DNA of 64,000 nucleotides from CAVVJA01 sp963801715. Its GTDB lineage: Bacteria; Actinomycetota; Actinomycetes; Mycobacteriales; Jatrophihabitantaceae. The notes beneath the pieces are model-generated. The model ran no database searches. It saw nothing but the letters and a program-made list of their open reading frames with translations, and had not been told where the DNA came from. The DNA is taken from the NCBI GenBank assembly GCA_963801715.1, contig CAWDGB010000024.1:62001-126000 (forward strand), written 5' to 3'. A program made the position numbers and the translations under genes. Below are positions 18,199-24,930 of this stretch, one piece after another. Numbering within the stretch: the stretch's first letter is position 1; every line of letters begins with the position of its first letter.

Positions 18199-18990
18199 AT
18201 GGCCCAGCGCAAGCCAACGTCGTCACGACCATCCGCCAAGACCGGCACCTCCAGCGCCCGTTCCGGACGCGCCTCGACCACATCGGCTTCGCGCCCGGAA
18301 GGCAAGCGTCCGTCGAGCGGACAACGGCCGGCGCCTCCGCGCAAACCAGGCAAGTCGATTGTCAACCAGAAGCAGCGGCCTTGGGGCTTGATCATCGCGG
18401 CAATCCTGGTCGTCGTCTTCGCCGCCGCGGTGGTCACCTACGCCGTGACCCGCAGCTCGACGGACACCGACCCTTATAAGCAGCCGGCACTGGCCGATGC
18501 GACCAAGATCAGCGGCGTGACCTACCGGGTGGAGCCCGATCACAACCACGTCCAGGGTGTGATCAAGTACGACGCCTCTCCGCCCGTCGGGGGCAACCAC
18601 AGCCAGTACTGGGTGGACTGCACCGGAACTGTCTATCCCAATGCCATCGCCAACGAGAATGCTGTGCACGGCCTCGAACACGGCGCGGTCTGGATCACGT
18701 ACCGGCCCGGCCTGCCCAAGGCTGATGTCGACACCCTGGCCAAGTATGTTTCGGGGCAGGACCGGATGTTCATGAGTCCGTACCCGGGTCTGAAGACGAA
18801 CATCTCACTGCAATCGTGGGGCTATCAGCTGTTCCTCGACTCGCCGACCGACCCGCGCCTTCAGCAGTTCATCAACGCGTTGCGTTACAACCCGAAGACC
18901 ACACCTGAGTACGGCGCGGACTGCTCGCAGCCAACCTTTAAAGCCCATCCGAGCACGTTTGGCAATCCGTTGTGGGCCCCAGCGACGTGA
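18199..18990 (+). CDS. DUF3105 membrane-anchored extracellular protein
   Basis: 263 aa. A positively charged Ser/Pro-rich N-terminal tail of about 60 residues is followed by one membrane segment (GLIIAAILVVVFAAAVVTYA). The extracytoplasmic DUF3105 domain follows, with PPVGGNHSQYWVDCTGTVY and VHGLEHGAVWITYRPG as its most conserved parts. The His/Cys-rich pattern (GNH, C, EHG) suggests metal or redox binding but the function is unknown. ATG at 18199 is preceded by GAAGGCAGG; an in-frame start 24 codons earlier is less likely. The DUF305 gene follows 36 bases later, a common actinobacterial pairing. Confidence 0.9.
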   Translation: MAQRKPTSSRPSAKTGTSSARSGRASTTSASRPEGKRPSSGQRPAPPRKPGKSIVNQKQRPWGLIIAAILVVVFAAAVVTYAVTRSSTDTDPYKQPALADATKISGVTYRVEPDHNHVQGVIKYDASPPVGGNHSQYWVDCTGTVYPNAIANENAVHGLEHGAVWITYRPGLPKADVDTLAKYVSGQDRMFMSPYPGLKTNISLQSWGYQLFLDSPTDPRLQQFINALRYNPKTTPEYGADCSQPTFKAHPSTFGNPLWAPAT

Positions 18991-19026
18991 CCGCAGTCGC
19001 GGACACCGAGGCGCCGGCTGAGCCGG

Positions 19027-19680
19027 ATGAGGCCGCCGACTCGTCGCCGTCCGCTCACCGTGCTTCTCGTGTGCGTACTGGCCGTTGCTGCGCTCGTCAT
19101 CGCTGGCACAACCGGATGGCTCGTCGGCTCATCGAGCAATGCACCGGCGACGGTTACGGAAAATTCGGTAGATGCTGGATTCGCGCGCGACATGTCCACC
19201 CATCACACCCAGGCCATAGAGATGGCCAACTATGCCCGTGATTACACCAGCGATCCGTCGATCAAGATCTTGGCCCGGGATATCGAAACCCAGCAATACT
19301 TTCAGCTGGGCGAGATGCAAGGCTGGCTCGATGTCTGGAATCTGTCGCGCACCTCGAGCGAGCCAGTAATGGCGTGGATGAGTGGCCACGAACAGCTCAC
19401 CGCCGACGCTCTCATGCCTGGAATGGCCACTCCAGCCGAGATAAACAAGCTCGAGACGCTGACCGGCAAGGCGCTCGACATCTATTTCCTGCAGCTGATG
19501 CTGCGCCATCACCAGGGCGGGCTGCCGATGGCGCAATACGCCGCCGCGCACGCCACCGAGCCCTATGTCCGGCTGCTCGCGTCGAAGATGGTCGAGGCGC
19601 AAAGTCGGGAGATCATTCAGATGGAGCAGCTTCTCCGCCAGCGTGGCGCGACTCCACTCCCCGCTCCCCCTACCCACTGA
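19027..19680 (+). CDS. DUF305 family protein, secreted or membrane-anchored
   Basis: 217 aa. N-terminal signal-anchor (LTVLLVCVLAVAALVIAGTT) then two copies of the DUF305 His-rich repeat: FARDMSTHHTQAIEMANYA and FLQLMLRHHQGGLPMAQYA. DUF305 is a ferritin-like four-helix domain; the paired HH motifs suggest metal binding, and related proteins are linked to copper handling, but this is not shown here. Follows DUF3105 on the same strand, likely one transcript. An upstream GTG in another frame (18987) overlaps the previous stop but leads nowhere recognisable. Confidence 0.9.
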   Translation: MRPPTRRRPLTVLLVCVLAVAALVIAGTTGWLVGSSSNAPATVTENSVDAGFARDMSTHHTQAIEMANYARDYTSDPSIKILARDIETQQYFQLGEMQGWLDVWNLSRTSSEPVMAWMSGHEQLTADALMPGMATPAEINKLETLTGKALDIYFLQLMLRHHQGGLPMAQYAAAHATEPYVRLLASKMVEAQSREIIQMEQLLRQRGATPLPAPPTH

Positions 19681-19811
19681 CTGACGCGGATCGACTTTCC
19701 AAGCGTCTGCGCAGGCAATCGGTGCCGCTAGGCGGACCGGAGTTCCGGGCTTAGCGACTGCTAGGCTGGCACCGGTTCGCACGGCGCCGCTACGGCGTTC
19801 TCCTGGTTGCG

Positions 19812-19886
19812 GCCCCCGTAGCTCAGGGGATAGAGCACCGCCCTCCGGAGGCGGGAGCGCAGGTTCGAATCCTGTCGGGGGCACCA
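19812..19886 (+). tRNA. tRNA-Arg (anticodon CCG)
   Basis: Full cloverleaf: acceptor GCCCCCG pairs with CGGGGGC, D-arm GCTC/GAGC, anticodon stem CCGCC/GGCGG around CTCCGGA with anticodon CCG, T-arm with TTCGAAT loop, discriminator A at 19883 and an encoded CCA at 19884-19886. It reads CGG arginine codons, frequent in this DNA. Its 3' end is the attachment site of an island and is duplicated at 30520. Confidence 0.97.
19860..19885 (+). repeat. attL: tRNA-Arg 3' end, 26-bp direct repeat
   Basis: The 26 bases covering the T-arm and acceptor 3' strand of tRNA-Arg recur identically at 30520-30545. A tRNA 3' end repeated about 10.6 kb away, with an integrase remnant just inside, is the signature of site-specific integration by a tyrosine recombinase. 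Confidence 0.85.
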
Positions 19887-19906
19887 CTGTGATGTCTCGG
19901 GACACC

Positions 19907-19935
19907 GTGCACAGGTGTCTTGGGACATGGTTCAC
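19907..19935 (+). repeat. IS481 left terminal inverted repeat (inner copy)
   Basis: 29 bp matching the reverse complement of 21107-21135 at 24 positions; contains TGGGACATGGTTCAC. The transposase stop codon lies inside it at 19932. Confidence 0.75.
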
Positions 19936-21085
19936 GGTTTGGGTTGTGGTTGGTAGTCGCGGCTGGGGTCGAGGAGAAGTTCGCGGAGTAGTTGGCCGTC
20001 GGTGGTGAGCACGCGGATGTCGCGGTTGTGGATCAGGACGAGGATGTCGGTGCCGGCGTGGCGGCGGCCGATGCCGATGTGGTGCAGTCGGCTGTTGTGC
20101 CGCAGGGTGAACACGCCGGAGGGGTCGATGCGGTCGTGGCGGATGCGCCAGTGGCCGGCGTGTAGCGGGGTGCCGGTGGGCACGGCTTTAGGTCGGGCGG
20201 TGTAGGCCTGGGCGGGGGTTCGCCGGCCGAGGGCCCGGTGGGGTCGTACCTGGTTGTAGTAGCGGCGGAAGGTGTCCAGTTGCGTTTGTAGCTGGCGGTG
20301 GTGGGCGCTGGTGGCTGCTGCTGCAGCCATTTCTTGAGGGTCTGGTGGAATCGTTCGACCTTGCCGCAGGTCTGCGGGTGGTAGGGCCGGGAGTGCCGGA
20401 CGCGGATGCCACGCTCGTGCAGGGTGACCTCGAGGGCGACCCGCCCGTGGCCGCGGGATCGGCCGGTGAACACGGCGCCGTTGTCGGTGAGCAGGCTGGC
20501 CGGATTCCCGAAGGTCTTTGCGGCGCGCCGGAATCGGCGGTCGATGTCGGGGCTTTTGAACACCCGCCGGGTGTGGCTGTCCAGGCAGTAGCGGGAATGG
20601 TCGTCGAGTAGGTTGAGGATCTCGATGCCGGTGTCGTCGGCCAGCCTCCAGTGGGTGATGTCGGCCTGCCACCGCTGGTTGGGTTGCTCCGCGGCGAACC
20701 GCAGGTAGCTGCTCTTGGGCCGCTTGTGCGGCTGCGGGGTGACAAATCCGCGTTGGCTTAGGATCCGCCAGATCGTGGACACCGCCGGGGTGCTGCCGTG
20801 GCGTTGGGCGAGGTGAAACGCGATCGTCGCGGCACCGGCCTCATGCCCGCCCCGGTCGAGCTCCTTGCGGATGGCGATGATCTCCTCCTCGACCACGCGG
20901 GGGGTCTGCAACGGGCTGGTCAGCGGTCGCCGCGACCGCGGGTGCAGCCCCACGTCGCCCTCGGCCAGATACCGCTGCACCAAGGTGATCACCCACCGGC
21001 GGGACACGCCGTACCGCCGCGCGACCTCGCTCTTGCTCCGCCCCTCGACCAGCACCGCGGTCACGATCAGCTGCGGCATCCCCAT
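19932..21085 (-). CDS. IS481-family DDE transposase, one frameshift
   Basis: An N-terminal helix-turn-helix (EVARRYGVSRRWVITLVQR) and a linker precede the DDE catalytic core: QADITHWRLADD (first Asp), SLLTDNGAVFTGRSRG (second Asp) and GKVERFHQTLKKWLQQ (Glu). A frame break near 20325, in a GCT/GCA-repeat stretch, separates this from the C-terminal half LDTFRRYYNQVRPHRALGRR. That half continues through RDIRVLTTDGQLLRELLLDP to a stop at 19932. Removing the shift gives about 384 aa. As it stands the element may be inactive, unless the shift is a sequencing error. Confidence 0.88.
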
Positions 21086-21106
21086 CGCTCACCCCTTCAC
21101 TCAGGT

Positions 21107-21135
21107 GTGAACGATGTCCCGCGACAGCTGTGAAC
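21107..21135 (+). repeat. IS481 right terminal inverted repeat (inner copy)
   Basis: 29 bp, reverse complement related to 19907-19935; an outer partial copy of the same motif (GTGAACGATGTCATGAACTC) follows before the element boundary. Confidence 0.75.
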
Positions 21136-21154
21136 GATGTCATGAACTCAGACA

Positions 21155-21168
21155 CTGTCGGGGGCACC
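21155..21168 (+). repeat. 14-bp duplication of the tRNA-Arg 3' end
   Basis: CTGTCGGGGGCACC, identical to 19872-19885 in the tRNA. It lies immediately outside the IS481 right end and is followed by the island sequence, so it marks the original tRNA-island junction before the IS inserted. Confidence 0.75.
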
Positions 21169-21186
21169 CCATTGAAAGGCCCGGAT

Positions 21187-21640
21187 TTACTGGGCTGTAG
21201 TCTCTCCGCGCTTCGAGTCAAGATCCACGATTTCGGGTCGGGTACACAACGGGTACATATCAGCTGCCCGGGCGGCGGCGTCGAGACGGTCGGCGACGTC
21301 TTTCAATCGGTCGTCGAACAGGTGCCCGTACTGGTCGAGAGTCATCGTGGCGGACTTGTGGCCGAGCATTCCCTGGACGAGTTTCACGTCCGCGCCCGAA
21401 GCGATCGCGAGGCTCGCAGCGGTGTGCCGAAGCTCGTGAGGGTGCAGGCCCGGCATGCTCATAGCGGCCGCAGCGCGGTCGAAGGCCGCGCGCCGAAAGA
21501 TCGGCGCCCTGGCCGCGGACCCCCGTGAAGACGAGGTCATCCGGCGCTCTGCCCTGGACATGCCTGGCGAGCTCTTCAGCGTCCGAGGGATGGGCCGTGG
21601 TCGACGTGGTGGATCGGGGCCGGGTCATTCCGCAGTGACC
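21187..21640 (-). pseudogene. Tyrosine recombinase (phage/ICE integrase), C-terminal remnant
   Basis: The C-terminal catalytic domain is clear: GLHPHELRHTAASLAIASGA (His-x-x-Arg box) and LGHKSATMTLDQYGHLFDD with the nucleophile tyrosine, ending in the ICE-integrase-like tail YPLCTRPEIVDLDSKR at 21187. Upstream, PDDLVFTGVRGQGADLSARG lies in another frame, and no N-terminal domain follows, so the gene is frameshifted and truncated. It sits next to the tRNA-Arg junction, as integrases of tRNA-targeting elements do, and explains the attL/attR repeats. No longer functional as read. Confidence 0.82.
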
Positions 21641-22110
21641 GGACCGGACTGGATGCTCGGGACGCCACCTGCTGGTAGGCGGCTGCCTGCTCGGTGACCC
21701 AACCGGTGTGGGCGTGCTGGAGCAGCGCCCCCGGGGCGGGGTGGCTGGTGATCGCCAGGTCGTTTGTGAGCCGCTCGATCCGTTGGTCGACGGATCGGAC
21801 CCGGTGCTGGCCGACCTCGACCCGCTCGATGAGCTCGGAGAGCTGGCCGGCGGCGCCGGTGTCGTAGACGGGCAGGTGGGAGCGCTGCTGGAGGTTGCGG
21901 GGGTCTGGTGGCAGGCCGCAGCCGCCGCGTGGTACCGCTCGCGGGCCAGCACGGCGGCGCACAGCCGGGCGGCCGCGTCGGGGCGGGCGGCGGCGGCGAG
22001 CTGGCGGGCGGGCTCGTCGAGGGCGTCGGTGACCCGTTGGACGCGGGAGCCGAAGACGATCGGCCGGGCCGCGATCCGGCGCGGGTCGAGGTCGCTGCCG
22101 GCGAACACCG
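21640..22110 (-). other. Unassigned decayed coding remnant between integrase and IS6 fragments
   Basis: Two overlapping frames look once-coding: RIAARPIVFGSRVQRVTDAL at about 22060-22110 and LSELIERVEVGQHRVRSVDQ at about 21780-21850, the latter rich in heptad-like charged residues. The switch between frames near 21900 indicates a frameshift. I do not recognise a family; a mobilisation or replication gene of the island is possible but unproven. Confidence 0.35.
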
Positions 22111-22189
22111 GTGACCAGGTCGCCGTCCAGGTGTCGAGGTGTTGTTGGGCGATGCGGACTCGGCCGCGGTGGATGCGCCGGCGGCCGCG

Positions 22190-22500
22190 GTGGTCGTCTC
22201 GGTCAGTACGAGGATCGCCTCAGTGGCCGCGTCGCCTTGCGCGCCGTAGCTAAGGCGGCCGTGATCAGCTTCTACGACGTTGTTCGCGTACCGCTCGAGG
22301 ACGTGGCGAGAACCGGCGGCGTGCTCGTCGATGACGCGGGGTAGACCTGTGCTTGGTCGGTGGTGACCTGCACCCGGAGCCGGGCGGCATCTCAGCGCAC
22401 GGGTGAAGAACGCTCGCGGCAGCGTCCTCGCGGCGCATCGAGACCAGAACATCGATGACCTGACCGTGCTGATCTATCGCGCGGTACCTTGCTCGGTCCA
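22190..22500 (-). pseudogene. IS6-family-like transposase fragment
   Basis: In successive minus-strand frames the fragment reads YRAIDQHGQVIDVLVSMRRE, then PRVIDEHAAGSRHVLERYAN, then NNVVEADHGRLSYGAQG. These match the central and C-terminal DDE region of IS6-type transposases (order: RAIDQ.GQVIDV, a PRVIDE-like Asp region, and YANN.VEADHGRL with the catalytic Glu). Both ends of the gene are missing and at least two frame breaks are present, so this is a dead fragment. Confidence 0.65.
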
Positions 22501-22815
22501 GTGACGTTCCGGCTGCCGGGACCGCTTGCCATCCAAGTTGCCCAGGTCGATGCCATGAGCGGCGGCTGGGTCGAGCTGGCCATAGGCGCCGGACGGTTGC
22601 ATGCCGAGCGCGTCCCGTATGGCATTCCGTTTCCTGAGCCGCGGGAGCGGGTCGACCGACCGATCGAGCAGGTCGCCATCATCGACAGGTTATGCCGTAA
22701 CCCCGCTCGGCAGGACCTATTCATTCGAGGGCCGCTATTACCGACTGACGGATTCGGCCGCCTTGCCCAGCCGGTGCAAAGCCGGGTCCGTCGATCATCA
22801 TCGGTGGGCATGGCA
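22480..22815 (+). pseudogene. Luciferase-like (F420-dependent LLM) oxidoreductase fragment
   Basis: GPVTFRLPGPLAIQVAQVDA and the following GGWVELAIGAGRLHAERVPYGI are typical of the N-terminal third of F420-dependent LLM enzymes. After a frame shift near 22690 the next expected segment, GRTYSFEGRYYRLTDSAALP, appears in another frame. The rest of the barrel is missing. It is not a fragment of the intact LLM gene at 28636, which has different sequence. Confidence 0.75.
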
Positions 22816-23013
22816 GGAGCGGCAGCATGGAGCTCGCGGGCGGTGAGGATGATGTTGAACGCCGTTGGCCACAGGTGATCAACAGCGGGGCCCTTGTGGA
22901 GATGGTGCGGACTGTTTGCGGAGTATCACGCACGTGTTGTTAGACCTGGGGCAGATCCCCGGATCGTGTGCGCAAATCGCGTGGCTTTCCGCCGGTGCTG
23001 CTCGGGGTGATCT

Positions 23014-23934
23014 TTATCTGAGTGGGGGTGGCTTGCTGTCGGCGGTGGCGGCCAGGTTGGTGTCCCATCCGCAGATCAGGCAGGCGTGGCGGAATGCGGA
23101 GCGGGCGAACTCCAGCGCCGCCGCGCGGGGGTCGGCCGCGGCGCGGACGTCGTCCCAGTCGAGGATGTACTCGCCCAGGGTGTGGTCCCAGTGGGCAGCG
23201 GCCGGCGACAAACGTCCGTGTGCAAAGTTTGGCGGGGCGGGGTGAGCGAACGCGAAGAAGGCCGCTCCTGGGTGGCGAGTGTCTCCAGGCCACCAGCCAA
23301 TCTCGATCGCTTGGGCGTCGGCTGCGTTGCGGATGATGAAGTCGTTCGACGGTGCGTCGGCCGGCAGGCCCGAGAAGAGCGCCACCGCCAGGTCGAACGT
23401 CCCCCACCACGCGTTGACCGGTGTCGACCGGCCCCGGAACGGTGCACGGAACGCCGCGAGGGTGAGCGCCGCCTGGGTGGCGGCAGCGAAATAGTCACCG
23501 ACCCGCTCGGGGTCGTAGCTGGTGTGCTCGTAGTCCTGATCCAGGGAAACGGTCCACGGAACCTCCTGCGGCACCGGGTTGATCTTGACCGCGCCACCGA
23601 CCCGGGCGACCGCGGCAAGCACCTCCGCTGTCACGTCTCCGACCGCGCGGTTCGGGGTGAGCGGAATCCGCTCGACCGGGCCGCCGCTGTGCTCCACCAC
23701 CGCCTGGTGCGCGTGCAAGTCCAACGCCACGACCAGCGACCCGGACCCATCCGGCGCGGGCAGCGGTGCGGTCTCCCAGCCCCGCGCGGTCAGCCGCAGC
23801 GCCGCGTGCTGTAGCTGCGGCTCGGGGGGCGCCAGCCCCGCAGCGAGCTTGCCCAGCACTTGGGTATGCGCGTGCAGCGTGTCACACGTGGCAGCCCACC
23901 TGTCGTATGAAACCGCCGGCCAGCCCGCTGACAT
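23014..23934 (-). CDS. DUF5996 family protein
   Basis: 306 aa from ATG 23934, preceded by AAGGAG. It begins with a WPAVSYDRWAATCDTLHAHT stretch, has the central QVLGKLAAGLAPPEPQLQHA and contains STPVNAWWGTFDLAVALFSG, then WPGDTRHPGAAFFAFAHPAP near the end. This is the family pattern of DUF5996 (HxWTQ..GK.R, PVHFFWGSFDLA, FWPG..AFYAYAYP). Function unknown; cytoplasmic, no membrane segments. It is an intact gene in an otherwise decayed island, so it may be under selection there. An upstream in-frame extension of 34 codons is rejected because the ribosome site favours 23934. Confidence 0.8.
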   Translation of the reverse strand: MSAGWPAVSYDRWAATCDTLHAHTQVLGKLAAGLAPPEPQLQHAALRLTARGWETAPLPAPDGSGSLVVALDLHAHQAVVEHSGGPVERIPLTPNRAVGDVTAEVLAAVARVGGAVKINPVPQEVPWTVSLDQDYEHTSYDPERVGDYFAAATQAALTLAAFRAPFRGRSTPVNAWWGTFDLAVALFSGLPADAPSNDFIIRNAADAQAIEIGWWPGDTRHPGAAFFAFAHPAPPNFAHGRLSPAAAHWDHTLGEYILDWDDVRAAADPRAAALEFARSAFRHACLICGWDTNLAATADSKPPPLR

Positions 23935-24930
23935 GGGCCGCTCCTTCCCCAGCTGGCGAAAGCCCCCGCGAACAGGGTGACCCGAGCTCGACAAGCTCGG
24001 CAAGCAGCAACGGCCGCACCTTCGACGCTGTGCCATCGCGCATGTGATCAGAACGACGAGGGCAGCGTCGGATTAACCCGGCTGGCCGCCGAGGGAGTCC
24101 TCGATGCCGGATACACCCACTTGAGCCTGGCGCCTTCACTTTTCGGTTCCGCTTATCGATCACGAAACGCGCCCCGCGGCGACGCACAATATAGGAGCCG
24201 TCCTTCGTCTCCGGCGACTTCAGCGAGCTTGGACCTCATCTTGTCCACCTCCGGCCCGCGCACCGGCTGTCCGGGTGTCTCCGCATTCCGGGCGGCGTTG
24301 TACGGTCCAGTGCAGTGTCTAGGCCTCTAGTGTGGGGGTCACCGATCGATCGTGTGTCCCGGGCTTCGGGAGAGCTACCAGTCAAACCTTGTTCTTCCCG
24401 CCTCTCCAATGGGCGCGGTTGCACCTTTGCACTAGCGAGTTACTGGAGTAGCTCTGGTGACTGACCGCGAATTGGGTCGTGGTCGCCACCGGAACCAGCC
24501 ACGGTGTCGGCACCGCAGCTGCGCCTCGCACAAGCCGACGCATCGTGGTCCTCGCCGGCAGCGAGCCGAACACGACTCGCGCCGTTCACCGCGGTCGCGC
24601 GAGTGCTGTACAGCTCGCTGGTGGCAAACCCGCCCGTTGGTAGGCGACCAGGATGGGAAAAGGCGACAATACAACGCACCTAGGCTGCCCAATCCTGTGC
24701 ACCAGGACGTTCGGTGGCCGTCGCCAGCTGCCGCGCGTCAAGATCGACGCGAGTCGGTTCGCACTCACGCATGGTCGCGGCAGTGTGAGGTTCGCGACGG
24801 CGCGGCCCGACCGGGCCGCGGTTCCCGGGGGGTTTTCGTTGACCAATTACTTGTTATGGAGTTTAGTAAGTCCCACGGGGCGAGGTCGCGTAATCGCGCG
24901 CTCGTGGTCATGGGGCCTACTGGAGTCGCC
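23935..24930. other. Long spacer between divergent DUF5996 and GH3 genes
   Basis: Nearly 1 kb with no gene I can support. It contains the upstream regions of both flanking genes and a possible promoter at 24839-24867. An open frame running into the GH3 gene is Arg-rich out-of-frame-type sequence and has no family similarity. The spacer may contain island junction debris. Confidence 0.5.
24839..24867 (+). promoter_or_regulatory. Candidate promoter of the GH3 beta-glucosidase
   Basis: TTGACC (24839-24844) and TTTAGT (24862-24867) are separated by 17 bases, in a local A/T-rich stretch within otherwise very G+C-rich DNA and 63 bases before the GH3 start. Confidence 0.35.

Larger units (their letters stand above)
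19887..21154 (-). mobile_element. IS481-family insertion sequence at the tRNA-Arg 3' end
   Basis: About 1.27 kb. Imperfect 29-bp inverted repeats at 19907-19935 and 21107-21135 match at 24 positions. Each end also carries a second, outer copy of the same motif (GGGACA..GT.CAC type), so the ends are tandem-repeat ends. The element is flanked by a 14-bp direct repeat: 19872-19885, inside the tRNA, and 21155-21168. This fits a target duplication created by insertion exactly at the 3' end of the tRNA gene, which leaves the tRNA intact. The single gene inside encodes an IS481 transposase. Confidence 0.85.

Noticed and set aside
24457..24930. 158-codon N-terminal extension of the GH3 protein
   Set aside because: Arg/His-rich without similarity; the signal peptide beginning at 24931 marks the real start.
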